From CAZAIO01 sp964485235 (GTDB lineage Bacteria; Chloroflexota; Dehalococcoidia; GIF9; UBA5629): a stretch of 27,457 nucleotides of DNA. Positions 1-7,755 of the stretch are shown here, piece by piece (the stretch's first letter is position 1; each line of letters starts with the position of its first letter). The stretch spans positions 1-27,457 of the forward strand of contig CAZAIO010000021.1 of assembly GCA_964485235.1 (NCBI GenBank), in the 5' to 3' direction. The notes under the pieces were generated by a model. That model ran no database searches. It was not told the origin of the DNA and worked only from the letters and a program-made list of their open reading frames with translations. The translations under genes were made by a program, and so were the position numbers.

Positions 1-904
1 TAAATGCCATGAGCCGGGAAAAGATCGTTGCCCCGATTATTATGGTGAATACCATACTTGACATACGCATACATTCGAAAAGGCTGTTCTTTATAATGGG
101 GAAATTGAAGCCTTTTCTTGATAGAAGGATAATCAGTGCACCTATTGCTCCAATACCCGACGCCTCGGTAGGTGAAAAAATACCGGCATAGATTCCACCG
201 ATAACAAGTCCCATAAGGATCAACATTCCCCAGATACCTTTCAGGCTGATAAGCTTTTCTTTCCAGCTTGACGGCTTGCCTGGAGGTCCCATCCATATGC
301 CAAAATAGGTAACGAAAATGATTATCAGAGTATAAAGTACTGCTTCGAGTACGCCTGGAAAAACGCCGGCCATAAACAGTCTGCCGACGGATTCATCGGT
401 GATACTGCCGTATACTACGAAAGAAATACTGGGAGGTATCATACTGCCGATTGTAGATGCACAACAAATGGTGCCTAATGCCAGCTTATTGCTATAGCCT
501 GCCTCTTTCATCGGTCCGTAGGAGATTGGACCGAATGTGAGCATGCCGGATGCGCTGGAGCCTGTACATGCGGCGAATGCTGCGCAACCCCACGTAGTAG
601 CTATTGCCAGCCCGCCCGGTAATCTGCTCAGCCACTTGGATGCAGCGTCGTAGAGGTCGCCCCCGATACCGGATAGACTTGCATATTGTCCCATCAACAT
701 AAATAATGGAACTGCCATCAACGTGTAACTCGTTACACCTGACCAGATATTTGTGCTGAGGAGGCTCATCGCGGGCTTGAGGCCTGCAAGGTAAATGAGA
801 CCTGCAAATCCACTGGCTGCAAATGCAAAAGCTATCGGCACTCTCAGGAAAATGAGCACAAACAGCGCAATGAACGCTATTATACCTACCATGAAAGGTT
901 CCAC
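1..904 (-). CDS. dctM: TRAP transporter large permease DctM (partial, 3' end outside window)
   Basis: Large membrane subunit of a tripartite ATP-independent periplasmic (TRAP) transporter, which moves an organic acid or similar solute using an ion gradient. About 301 codons are visible and the gene runs off the left edge, so roughly the last third of a normal 425-450 residue protein is missing. The translation is strongly hydrophobic with several membrane helices and family-typical stretches such as GCAAFAACTGSSASGM and ASTIGSMIPPSISFVVYG. I chose a GTG start at 904 because AAGGGAG lies 9-10 nt upstream and the protein then begins like other DctM proteins; an ATG at 892 is in frame but lacks a good ribosome site. 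It starts one base past the dctQ stop, the last of three genes in dctP-dctQ-dctM order. Family assignment is firm; the substrate is unknown. Confidence 0.95.
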   Translation of the reverse strand, partial: MEPFMVGIIAFIALFVLIFLRVPIAFAFAASGFAGLIYLAGLKPAMSLLSTNIWSGVTSYTLMAVPLFMLMGQYASLSGIGGDLYDAASKWLSRLPGGLAIATTWGCAAFAACTGSSASGMLTFGPISYGPMKEAGYSNKLALGTICCASTIGSMIPPSISFVVYGSITDESVGRLFMAGVFPGVLEAVLYTLIIIFVTYFGIWMGPPGKPSSWKEKLISLKGIWGMLILMGLVIGGIYAGIFSPTEASGIGAIGALIILLSRKGFNFPIIKNSLFECMRMSSMVFTIIIGATIFSRLMAF

Positions 905-905
905 T

Positions 906-1391
906 TTATGCTTTCTCCCTTATTCTCTTGCAGGCCGTAATGATGTCGATGGTGAATTGAAGAGATATGGAAATCGCCCCCACGGAAATCATAAGCTTGA
1001 ATACCCATACGGGTATGTGGAGCATTTCAGTGGTCTCATGCCATCCCAGACTTTCAATTACAAAACTGATTCCCTGCCAGGCTATAAAAGAAAAGAGTAA
1101 AAGGCTCAGCAACGGTACAAAGAAGTCGAGTACGGTCCTCACAGAACCCGGGAACCTGTTATACAGTATGTCGATATCGACATGTCCTTTTATAGACTGG
1201 GTGTATGCCCATCCCAGCAATATCACTATTGCCAGAGCCAGTTGTGACATTTCATAGGCTCCTTCCAGAGGTCTGTTGAACACATAGCGACCTACTACGT
1301 CGATACCGGTAACGAGCATGAGCACAACAAGGGCACTTGCCCCTATCGAGCCTAAAAACTTACTGAGCCTTTCAATCCACTTTTCAAACAA
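906..1391 (-). CDS. dctQ: TRAP transporter small permease DctQ
   Basis: Small membrane subunit of the TRAP transporter, 161 residues, with the four hydrophobic helices usual for DctQ (about residues 14-33, 48-68, 88-110 and 128-150). The motif GRYVFNRPLEGAYEMSQ after the first helix is characteristic of the family. The start is TTG at 1391, preceded by AAAGG at 8 nt. An upstream ATG at 1407 is out of frame and opens only a seven-codon reading frame that ends inside the dctQ start region, which may couple translation. It lies 35 nt after dctP and directly before dctM, so the three should be one transcript. DctQ works with DctM in the membrane. Confidence 0.94.
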   Translation of the reverse strand: MFEKWIERLSKFLGSIGASALVVLMLVTGIDVVGRYVFNRPLEGAYEMSQLALAIVILLGWAYTQSIKGHVDIDILYNRFPGSVRTVLDFFVPLLSLLLFSFIAWQGISFVIESLGWHETTEMLHIPVWVFKLMISVGAISISLQFTIDIITACKRIREKA

Positions 1392-1426
1392 GGTGATTAC
1401 CTTTCATTATTGCTTATATTAAATCA

Positions 1427-2551
1427 TCAGGGAACAGACGGCGGCGTTTCACCGAGACTCTTTAAGATCGATACGAAGTCAGCAGTCATTTTTTTGCCGG
1501 GTAAACCTTTGCTTTCCAGGTCATCGATGTACTGCTTCCAGATGTTTACTGCTGCACTCTTGAGCTTGTCTGTTTCCGAATCGGGCCAATCATACACTTC
1601 GATATTTGCCTCTTTCATGACCTTGAGCGCGTCATCATCGGTAGCGATGCCTGATTGAATGTATACATAGCTATATTCCTGTGCTACGTCCAGGATGGTC
1701 TGCTGGACATCGGCAGGCAAACTGTCGAACTTCTTCTGGTTAAAGATATTTCCCGAATTGACCATAATGAAGAACCCTATATCTAATAAAGCCTTTGTGG
1801 GAAGCTCGTAAAACTTGTATTTAACCACAGCTCCAACAGGATGTACCCACACATCCACGAGTCCTGTTTGCCACGCAGTATAAGCGTCGGCAGGTAGTAC
1901 GGTAACCGGCACCATGCCTATATCTTTTTCGCAGTCTGTCGCGAGGCCTCCGGGTGCTCTTGCTTTCAGTCCTTTAAGTTCTTCATACTTCATGGGCATT
2001 TTGTTTCTAAACAGAAATCTATATGGGGGTGTGGCCGTCCATGCAAGAAATTTTACCTCATCATACTGGGAATCGAAATATCCTTTGTCGTAAAGCGCAT
2101 ACATTGCTTTGACCAGGTTCGTCGGGTCCTGGGCGGCAAAAGGCAGATTGCCTACTTCTGACAGGATGAACTTGCCGGGTACCCAGGCGCCTGAAAAGTC
2201 GGTCATATCGGCGACCCCATCTTTAACCAGTGCGTATTGGTCTTGAGCTGCACCCAATGCGCTTGCCCAGTGGATCGTGAATTTCACCTGCCCGTTCGTG
2301 CGTTTTTCAATTTCATTGCACATCGGAGTCAACCATTCTACCGATTGGGGATCGGCGGGGGGCCTGAATGTTGCATATGACAACTCGATCGGTTCTACCT
2401 TTGTCGGAGCCGGTGTGCTCGGAGTAGAAGTTGAAGGTGGTTGTGATGGCGGTGTGGTTGCTTTAGGCTGGCAACCCATACATGGAACACATATCAGCAA
2501 TACAATTGAAATACATATTACTACTGTTAATAGAAACCAGGTTTTTCTCAT
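1427..2551 (-). CDS. dctP: TRAP transporter solute-binding lipoprotein DctP
   Basis: Extracytoplasmic binding protein that captures the solute and delivers it to DctQM. The 374-residue form starts at ATG 2551, which has AAGGAGG 6 nt upstream; an in-frame GTG at 2578 has no such site. Residues 1-26 are a signal peptide, and Cys27 (after CMG, an imperfect lipobox) is the likely lipidation site. A Pro/Thr/Ser-rich linker follows to about residue 50. The mature part shows DctP features: YATFRPP at the first strand, a central LKGLKARAPGG segment whose Arg is expected to bind the solute carboxylate, and a helical C-terminus. Lipid anchoring rather than free periplasmic release suggests a cell envelope without a classical periplasm. 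The ligand cannot be read from the sequence. Confidence 0.95.
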   Translation of the reverse strand: MRKTWFLLTVVICISIVLLICVPCMGCQPKATTPPSQPPSTSTPSTPAPTKVEPIELSYATFRPPADPQSVEWLTPMCNEIEKRTNGQVKFTIHWASALGAAQDQYALVKDGVADMTDFSGAWVPGKFILSEVGNLPFAAQDPTNLVKAMYALYDKGYFDSQYDEVKFLAWTATPPYRFLFRNKMPMKYEELKGLKARAPGGLATDCEKDIGMVPVTVLPADAYTAWQTGLVDVWVHPVGAVVKYKFYELPTKALLDIGFFIMVNSGNIFNQKKFDSLPADVQQTILDVAQEYSYVYIQSGIATDDDALKVMKEANIEVYDWPDSETDKLKSAAVNIWKQYIDDLESKGLPGKKMTADFVSILKSLGETPPSVP

Positions 2552-2593
2552 TTTAGCCTCCTTATTATTTTTCACCACCAGTACTGCTTCGTT

Positions 2594-2615
2594 TTACATT
2601 ATTGATCACTCCTTT
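2594..2615 (-). other. Ribosome site followed by a start-stop (ATG-TAA) element in the dctP leader
   Basis: On the minus strand AAAGGAG (2615-2609) is followed after 9 nt by ATG (2599-2597) and at once by TAA (2596-2594). The dctP ribosome site lies about 30 nt further on. Minimal start-stop elements can hold ribosomes and change downstream translation, so this may be a leader control element, but it could also be chance or a decayed leader peptide gene. Confidence 0.3.
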
Positions 2616-2639
2616 CTGTTTTTAGAACAATAATCGTGT

Positions 2640-2655
2640 TAACTATTTTTAGTTA
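2640..2655. repeat. Inverted repeat in the dctP leader
   Basis: TAACTA and TAGTTA form perfect 6-bp arms around TTTT. The size suits a dimeric winged-helix repressor, but the AT-rich sequence raises the chance of coincidence. No T-run follows, so it is not a terminator. Confidence 0.3.
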
Positions 2656-2859
2656 GGGCAAATATATTGGAATTCTCTACTTGCATATAAAGAATATTTT
2701 TTCTCTATAAAAGATTGACATATATACCTTGATAAAAAAGTCCGGATACTTTCCCGTATGTTTACCATAAACTGTTTTCAGATAAGTCAATTAAAGCGGA
2801 GGGGAATTTACATATATCATTTGAACTATTGAATATCATCCATGTATTATATATAATTG

Positions 2860-2879
2860 ATATGTAGCATGCGACATAT
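2860..2879. promoter_or_regulatory. Palindromic operator candidate at the TRAP operon start site
   Basis: A 20-bp palindrome with arms ATATGT and ACATAT around a GCATGC centre; 18 of 20 positions are symmetric. It lies at about +3 to +22 relative to the start expected from the promoter at 2889-2917, a position where a bound protein would block transcription. The nearby MarR-type protein (3939-4424) is the obvious candidate binder, but that link is inference. Confidence 0.5.
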
Positions 2880-2888
2880 GATGGCAAA

Positions 2889-2917
2889 AATATATCATAT
2901 TACATATTGTATGTCAA
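2889..2917 (-). promoter_or_regulatory. Promoter for the TRAP operon
   Basis: On the minus strand the -35 is TTGACA (2917-2912, consensus) and the -10 is TATATT (2894-2889), separated by exactly 17 nt. Transcription would start near 2882 and run toward dctP, leaving a leader of about 330 nt. Confidence 0.6.
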
Positions 2918-2935
2918 TAGATTTTTCGGTATTCT
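2907..2935 (+). promoter_or_regulatory. Possible promoter for the DUF169 gene
   Basis: TTGTAT (2907-2912), a 17-nt spacer and TATTCT (2930-2935) on the plus strand. The match is modest. It overlaps the -35 of the divergent TRAP promoter, so the two would compete for polymerase. Another weak candidate, TTGAAG-17-GAGAAT, begins near 2957. Confidence 0.28.
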
Positions 2936-3057
2936 TTTTAACAAAGATCGAGTTTTTGAAGTATCTGGTTCCGGATAGGAGAATGGTTGCAGCGTCATTC
3001 CGGATGAAGTGATAGACCGGTGATTATATAAGGAATTTATATTTGAAGGAAGGTGTA

Positions 3058-3807
3058 ATGATGTCGGCAGTAAAGGAAATGGAAGTACTGGATAAATTCA
3101 ATTTCGAAGTTCCTCCGGTGGCAATAAAATTTCTCGCCAGACAGCCGGAAGATAGTGTGAGATTGGATAAAATGATGGCTATGTGCGAAATGTTGAAGGA
3201 AGCACAAAAAGGGGAGCCGTTTTTCGTGGACCGGAATAATCATACGTGCGAAGCAGGTACCTATGTGCTGGGTCAGGCTGATGCCCCCGGTCCTTTCATC
3301 AGCGGAGAGTTTGGGGCAGGGCTTGGTATTTTCAACGAACCGCGTTCGGCAAGCAGGGTTTACCATTATATCCCGAGGATTGCAGGCGGTGTTGCAAACT
3401 ATATTTCCTTTTCAACGTTGAATAGACTTACATTTACACCTGATGTGCTGATTTTAACTGCCCGGCCGGACCAGACCGAAATAATACTCAGGGCAATGAG
3501 CTATAAAAACGGAAAAATGTGGTCGACCAGATTTTCTCCAGTGATCGGTTGTTCCTGGATTTATGTGTATCCGTATTTAAGCGGTGAGGTGAATTATACG
3601 ATTACGGGGCTCGGGCATGGAATGAAACGGAGAAAATTATTTCAGGAAGGTATGCAGATTATCTCCATTCCATTTGACCAGTTGATGAATATATTACAGG
3701 CATTACAGGAAATGCCGTGGGTCCTTCCTGCGTATAAAGAAGATGGTATGGAGTTCGTGAAAAAAGTCCTTATCAAGTTGGGTGTGGTACCGGATAATAA
3801 AAGCTGA
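3058..3807 (+). CDS. DUF169 family protein
   Basis: A 249-residue soluble protein recognisable as the DUF169 family (PF02596) by the early PPVAIKF segment, the HTCEAGTYVLG Cys/Gly region, GLGHGMKRRK near residue 190, and a C-terminal helix after IPFDQLM. The biochemical function of the family is not known; it is common in anaerobes and methanogens. The start is ATG 3058, with GAAGGAAGG immediately upstream and a second ATG at 3061; an in-frame TTG at 3043 lacks a ribosome site. It stands alone on the plus strand, divergent from the TRAP operon and upstream of a MarR-type regulator, so these may share a control circuit. Conserved cysteines (about residues 37, 58 and 167) could bind metal, which is speculation. 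Confidence 0.85.
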   Translation: MMSAVKEMEVLDKFNFEVPPVAIKFLARQPEDSVRLDKMMAMCEMLKEAQKGEPFFVDRNNHTCEAGTYVLGQADAPGPFISGEFGAGLGIFNEPRSASRVYHYIPRIAGGVANYISFSTLNRLTFTPDVLILTARPDQTEIILRAMSYKNGKMWSTRFSPVIGCSWIYVYPYLSGEVNYTITGLGHGMKRRKLFQEGMQIISIPFDQLMNILQALQEMPWVLPAYKEDGMEFVKKVLIKLGVVPDNKS

Positions 3808-3856
3808 CCGGATAACTTCAACGAATCAGTTTTATGAATATAGTTATATTGTAGTT

Positions 3857-3865
3857 TGTTATAAT
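3857..3865 (+). promoter_or_regulatory. Extended -10 promoter for the MarR-type gene
   Basis: TGT followed directly by TATAAT (3860-3865) is an extended -10 element and can work without a good -35, which is absent here. Transcription would start near 3872, on a GTATAC palindrome (3871-3876) that might serve in autoregulation. Confidence 0.45.
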
Positions 3866-3938
3866 AGACTGTATACTACGCTTGCATCGTTCATGTGATT
3901 AAAGTTTTATTTATTTGCCTGAAATCATTATAAACTCA

Positions 3939-4424
3939 ATGAATTTATACGGGGATATAGAAGTGCCTTTATGGGAAAGCCCGGAACATAAAATCGCAGT
4001 CTCTATCAGAGCTGTAGATATGCTGTTATCGAAAATCCGGCATAATGAACTTGCTCACCTGGGGGTTACACCGGCATATACAGGTGTATTGCATTTCACC
4101 AAGAAATTCGATCAGCCTCCTACCATAATCGAACTGCGTGATCTGATGAACAGAGGCAATAGCAGTATGGTTGGTATTATCAACAGGATGGAACGGGATG
4201 GACTGGTGAAACGGCAGATCGACTCCAGAAGCAAGAAATTTACCCGTGTAGTAATCACTGAAAAAGGCGAAGAACTTTATAAGAAAGCGATACAGCTTGA
4301 CCTGTTTGTATCGATTATTTCTGCGCTGCCTGAAGGAGACCGGCAGAAATTTAGTGAGTACCTGGATATATTATTCAATGCGGCAAAGAAAGTTCTTGCC
4401 GAACAGGTGCAAGAGGAACGATAG
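3939..4424 (+). CDS. MarR family winged-helix transcriptional regulator
   Basis: A 161-residue DNA-binding protein with MarR architecture: helices at residues 20-60 for dimerisation, a winged helix over about 65-120 with recognition helix NSSMVGIINRMERDGLV, the wing RQIDSRSKKFTRVVITEKGEEL, and a C-terminal dimerisation helix. Such proteins usually repress nearby genes and release DNA on binding a small, often aromatic or acyl, ligand. The start is uncertain: neither ATG 3939 nor an in-frame TTG at 3915 has a ribosome-binding site; I prefer the ATG. An extended -10 promoter precedes it. Its targets are probably the DUF169 gene, the divergent TRAP operon or itself; the palindrome at 2860-2879 is a candidate site. 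It converges with the FHA regulator gene, the stops being one base apart. Confidence 0.9.
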   Translation: MNLYGDIEVPLWESPEHKIAVSIRAVDMLLSKIRHNELAHLGVTPAYTGVLHFTKKFDQPPTIIELRDLMNRGNSSMVGIINRMERDGLVKRQIDSRSKKFTRVVITEKGEELYKKAIQLDLFVSIISALPEGDRQKFSEYLDILFNAAKKVLAEQVQEER

Positions 4425-4425
4425 T

Positions 4426-5118
4426 CTATACGAGCAGGTATCCGAACCCTTTCTTGCTTACAATGCGAGCCGGTTTTGACGGTACCTTTTCGACCTTTTC
4501 TCTCAGTCTGTGGACGAGCTGGTCTATTGTTGCGTCGGATACAGCCCCCGGGTCCTGAACATCAGACCAGACCGCTTCGATAATTTCATCTCTGGAACAT
4601 ACGTTCCCTGCTTTCCGGTAAAGGAACAGGAGAAGATTATATTCTTTAAGCGGAAGAGATACCGGTCTGTCATCGACCAGGACCTCTTTTTTCCCGTCAT
4701 CTATGCTCAGCCAGGGACATACAGGTATCGCTTGCGTAAGGGGTACCGCGATATTGTCCTTCGGTTGACAGAACAGGAGTTCGACTCTCGGCAAGCCCTT
4801 TAAAATAGCTATGCCTATTATCGAATTATCGGTTAACGGATACTCATCATCTTTTTTCAGCAAATTGCCGTTCAAAGTCGTCCCGTTAGTACTGCCCCGG
4901 TCCTGGAGCCAGAATGTCCCGTCTCTGAACGTAATTCCAGCATGATCGCGCGATATCTGCGGATCGCTTAGCTCGATATCCGGCTTATGATCGAGCGTAG
5001 GACGGCCTATAGAGGTGACGCCGTGAGACAACGTAAACAATTGAAGGGTTTTTTCAAGATGCCCCTTTTCTACGGTAATATACGCATTGATAGATTGGTT
5101 CTCGTTGTGCTCCTGCAT
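4426..5118 (-). CDS. FHA domain-winged helix transcriptional regulator
   Basis: A 230-residue fusion protein. The N-terminal part (about 14-105) is an FHA domain that binds phosphothreonine; it keeps the core motifs SIGR, SRDH and STNGT. The C-terminal part (about 140-230) is an OmpR/PhoB-type DNA-binding winged helix, with LKEYNLLLFLYRKAG, ATIDQLVHRLREKV and the terminal hairpin GFGYLLV. An FHA module thus replaces the usual receiver domain, implying control by a Ser/Thr kinase rather than a histidine kinase; no kinase gene is in the window. I chose ATG 5118 because a clear promoter at 5176-5204 would start transcription near 5169, downstream of the alternative TTG at 5175. Its ribosome site is weak. 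It follows the ATPase operon on the same strand but has its own promoter. Confidence 0.88.
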   Translation of the reverse strand: MQEHNENQSINAYITVEKGHLEKTLQLFTLSHGVTSIGRPTLDHKPDIELSDPQISRDHAGITFRDGTFWLQDRGSTNGTTLNGNLLKKDDEYPLTDNSIIGIAILKGLPRVELLFCQPKDNIAVPLTQAIPVCPWLSIDDGKKEVLVDDRPVSLPLKEYNLLLFLYRKAGNVCSRDEIIEAVWSDVQDPGAVSDATIDQLVHRLREKVEKVPSKPARIVSKKGFGYLLV

Positions 5119-5175
5119 CGTTCTATCTGTAGTTTGCCATTGCTCTATTGCTCCGGCAAAGTAGTACTGCTTCAA

Positions 5176-5204
5176 ATTATATGTTAGTTACGGATAATGG
5201 GCAA
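5176..5204 (-). promoter_or_regulatory. Promoter of the FHA-winged-helix regulator
   Basis: On the minus strand TTGCCC (5204-5199) and a consensus TATAAT (5181-5176) are separated by 17 nt. Transcription should begin near 5169, giving a leader of about 50 nt before ATG 5118. This position decides the start codon of the gene. Confidence 0.65.
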
Positions 5205-5233
5205 GGGGTAACATCAAAAGAAAATACAGGTGA

Positions 5234-5248
5234 TGAAAACCGTTTTCA
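5234..5248. repeat. 15-bp perfect palindrome upstream of the regulator promoter
   Basis: TGAAAAC and GTTTTCA are perfect arms around one central C. The site overlaps the UPF0216 stop codon and lies about 30 nt upstream of the -35 of the FHA regulator gene, a place where an activator or an autoregulator could bind. The one-base loop makes a transcript hairpin unlikely. Confidence 0.35.
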
Positions 5249-5692
5249 GGCGGCGAGGTTGGAAAGGTCAGCTGAAATGATATACTGTGTTGTCGTTCTC
5301 AGTTTCTTTCTGATTATAGCGAGCTGGTTTTTATATATGGTAATGCCGTTGCCGGTTAAAGTGAGCGGCATATCAAGAATACCGGAGAGGACTTTTTTCT
5401 CCACATCGCCGTTACAGAGCACCGTCATTTCGTTGTGTCCGGCGTTCAGCCGTATCAGGATAGGCAATAGAAGCGCCTGTTGTTCTTCCTGGCTGAGCAT
5501 ACCGGCAAGGTATTGAAGCTCCTTCTTTTTAAACATATGCGTGCTTCCGTCGCTGCACGCTATATAAGGATGGGAGTCGCGCAGTGCATCGGCAAGCGAT
5601 TTTCGTTCCCGGGGAAGGTGTGCGTTCAGAAGCCTGAGTTCATCTTTCAGTGCTTCCTGAAGCAGCCCGTTATAGAGATTTCCGTCGTCCAT
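5246..5692 (-). CDS. UPF0216 (DUF61) family protein, archaeal type
   Basis: A 148-residue soluble protein that I recognise as UPF0216/DUF61 (PF01886). The pattern matches along its length: HLPRERKSLADAL near residue 24, DGSTHMFKKKELQYLAGML near 49, QALLLPILIRLN in the middle, and KKLRTTTQY near the C-terminus. The family is mainly archaeal and has no established function. Its ATG overlaps the stop of the ATPase subunit D gene by one base (TAATG), so it is translated with the ATPase operon. The position suggests a role linked to the ATPase or transfer together with it; both are inference. Its presence in a bacterium is unusual. Confidence 0.8.
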   Translation of the reverse strand: MDDGNLYNGLLQEALKDELRLLNAHLPRERKSLADALRDSHPYIACSDGSTHMFKKKELQYLAGMLSQEEQQALLLPILIRLNAGHNEMTVLCNGDVEKKVLSGILDMPLTLTGNGITIYKNQLAIIRKKLRTTTQYIISADLSNLAA

Positions 5693-6327
5693 TATTTGCG
5701 CTTTGCCAGCAATACCTTAACCCGTTTGAGCCTCGATTTTTCTTCTCTGTCTCTTTCCTCGAATTTCATATTAAGGTATTTTATTGTATGCTGCAAGCTC
5801 GGGAGGATGAGATACTCCAGTGCATTGACGATCCTCTTGGTCCTGTTTATCTCCTGTCCCATGAGGGAGAGGTTATTTTCCAGCTCGGCCAGCGCGATAA
5901 TATTTTCCAGACATTTTGCAGCCAGCTGTGCAGCGTGGTCAACGGAAGACGAGGTATCCATCATGCTGTAGTTTTTCAGGTTCGGCGTGCTATCCTCATA
6001 TTCAAAAGAGGGGATTCGCATACCTGCCATATTCCTGGAGCCGAAATTGATCATGATGTCTTTTTCGCTTATCGCGAGCTCTTTTTCCAGCGCGATATAA
6101 CCGTGAAATCCCGCAGAGATAGACATCGCCCGGTAAAGCTCCGAGAAATCGTCGAGCAAGGTCTGCTTCGCCTCGACGGTTTCTCTGGCAACCTGTAGGA
6201 ACTCCAGCGTCAGGATCGACAGCCTGTCCTTGATAATCTTCTGTATACGGCTGGACAGGTTGAACCGGCGCCTGAGATTTATCAACGCTATTTTTGTCGG
6301 TCTGACTTTTATTAACTTTGCCGGCAC
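5692..6327 (-). CDS. atpD: A/V-type ATP synthase subunit D
   Basis: Central rotor shaft of the A/V-type ATPase, 211 residues, the normal length. The protein opens with KVRPTKIALINLRRRFNLSSR, a typical start for the first long helix, and ends with a second basic coiled-coil helix rich in Lys/Arg/Glu; these helices form the shaft inside the A3B3 head. The start is GTG 6327, directly after the subunit B stop with no gap, and the stop overlaps the following UPF0216 start. Tight packing implies translational coupling. This subunit is not equivalent to the F-type ATPase AtpD (beta). Confidence 0.96.
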   Translation of the reverse strand: MPAKLIKVRPTKIALINLRRRFNLSSRIQKIIKDRLSILTLEFLQVARETVEAKQTLLDDFSELYRAMSISAGFHGYIALEKELAISEKDIMINFGSRNMAGMRIPSFEYEDSTPNLKNYSMMDTSSSVDHAAQLAAKCLENIIALAELENNLSLMGQEINRTKRIVNALEYLILPSLQHTIKYLNMKFEERDREEKSRLKRVKVLLAKRK

Positions 6328-7755
6328 TTACTCTTTATCCTTTTCTTGATCTTTATACGACCTGTATTTCAGGTAGTTGGAATACTTCTTGATAAATTCT
6401 TCGCTGATCAGTTTAAGGTCTTCTTCGGGCAATGCGGAGAAAAGCCGCCATCCTATATCAAGCGTCTCCTCAACCTTCCTTTTCTCGAACTCGCCCTGCG
6501 CGATGAACTCGCGTTCGAACCTGTCTGCATTGGTGAGATATATTTTTTCCCTTTCACCGAGCGCTTCCGCACCGATGATGGTTGAAATTTCTCTCAGGTC
6601 GCATCCTTCGGCGTATGCTGCGTATGATTGCATAAACACGTTATTGTGGTCTTCCCGTGTTTTGCCCGGTCCTATACCTTCTTTCATCATACGTGAAAGC
6701 GACAGGAACACATCGATCGGCGGATAGATGCCTTTCCGGTCCAATTCTCTGGAAATTACTATCTGTCCCTCGGTGATATATCCGGTAAGGTCGGGAATTG
6801 GATGGGTAATGTCGTCATCAGGCATGGTAAGAATAGGCATGATGGTCACCGATCCCTCTTTATCACCGATCCTGCCTGCTCTTTCATAAAGGGTGGCGAG
6901 ATCGGTGTACATATATCCCGGATAGCCTCGACGGGACGGGATTTCCTCGCGCATCGCCGATAGCTCGCGAAGCGCTTCACAATAATTGGTCATATCGGTG
7001 AGAATAACCAGCACATGCATACCGAGGTTCCATGCCAGATATTCCGCAGCAGTGAGCGTCATCTTGGGCGCCGATATACGCTCGATAATGGGGTCCGAGG
7101 CGGTATTGATGAACGCTACTGTTCTCTCCCTGGCACCCGTCTGCTCGAGGTTATTCATAAAGAAGGCGGCATCGTCGTAGCTTACGCCGATAGCACCAAA
7201 GACGACAGCGAATTTCTCCGCTTTTCCTTTTACCGCCGCCTGTCTGATTATCTGTGCCACGATACGGTTATGAGGAAGACCGGCACCGCTGAATATGGGC
7301 AATTTCTGTCCGCGTACCAGCGCGTTAAGCCCATCGATTGCAGATATTCCGGTCTCGATGAACTCTGCAGGAGGTTTTCTACTGGCAGGATTGATCGGTT
7401 CTCCGTTAATATCGAGATAGTCCTCGGCGATAATTGCCGGACCTCCGTCAATAGGTTCTCCCAGACCGTTGAATATTCTCCCCAGGATATCGGGAGAGAC
7501 GGGAAGTCTCAATGTTTCTCCCATGCAGCGTACATTGCTTCCCTTGAGATCGACTTCGCTCACGCCGCCGAATACCTGGACCACTACTTCATTTTTACCT
7601 ATATCGATTGCCTGGCCGCGTTTTACTTCGCCGTTGGTAAGTACTACGTCGACGATCTCGCCCAGTTTGATATAAGGGATTTCTTTAGTAACCAGCAACG
7701 ATCCCTTCGCTCTGGTGATGTCTCTGGACTCTCTGATATAGAGCGGTGAGGCCAC
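6328..7755 (-). CDS. atpB: A/V-type ATP synthase subunit B (regulatory nucleotide-binding subunit)
   Basis: Non-catalytic nucleotide-binding subunit of the A3B3 head, 475 residues against a usual 455-470. The P-loop position reads FSGAGLPHN, the diagnostic B-subunit replacement for a Walker A motif. Other family marks are ISAIDGLNALVRGQKLPIFS, the QTGARERTVAFINTASDP region, and PSRRGYPGYMYTDLATLYERAGR. The start is GTG 7755, preceded by GGAGG at 6 nt; its G overlaps nothing but the TAG stop of subunit A shares base 7755, giving a TAGTG junction. Subunits A and B are therefore probably made in equal amounts. Confidence 0.98.
   Translation of the reverse strand: MASPLYIRESRDITRAKGSLLVTKEIPYIKLGEIVDVVLTNGEVKRGQAIDIGKNEVVVQVFGGVSEVDLKGSNVRCMGETLRLPVSPDILGRIFNGLGEPIDGGPAIIAEDYLDINGEPINPASRKPPAEFIETGISAIDGLNALVRGQKLPIFSGAGLPHNRIVAQIIRQAAVKGKAEKFAVVFGAIGVSYDDAAFFMNNLEQTGARERTVAFINTASDPIIERISAPKMTLTAAEYLAWNLGMHVLVILTDMTNYCEALRELSAMREEIPSRRGYPGYMYTDLATLYERAGRIGDKEGSVTIMPILTMPDDDITHPIPDLTGYITEGQIVISRELDRKGIYPPIDVFLSLSRMMKEGIGPGKTREDHNNVFMQSYAAYAEGCDLREISTIIGAEALGEREKIYLTNADRFEREFIAQGEFEKRKVEETLDIGWRLFSALPEEDLKLISEEFIKKYSNYLKYRSYKDQEKDKE

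Larger units (their letters stand above)
2552..3057. other. Divergent intergenic region between dctP and the DUF169 gene
   Basis: This AT-rich stretch of about 500 nt contains no convincing protein gene. It holds a good minus-strand promoter (2889-2917), a weak overlapping plus-strand promoter (2907-2935), a near-perfect 20-bp palindrome (2860-2879), a second inverted repeat (2640-2655) and an ATG-TAA element with a ribosome-binding site (2594-2615). The dctP leader would be about 330 nt if the minus promoter is used. The signal density suggests regulated expression of the transporter. Confidence 0.7.

Noticed and set aside
3780..3842. Terminator after the DUF169 gene
   Set aside because: Only a 4-bp stem (CTGA/TCAG) with a long loop precedes TTTT; too weak to call.
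7015..7749. 244-codon plus-strand reading frame
   Set aside because: Antisense to the well-supported subunit B gene, with no recognisable domain.
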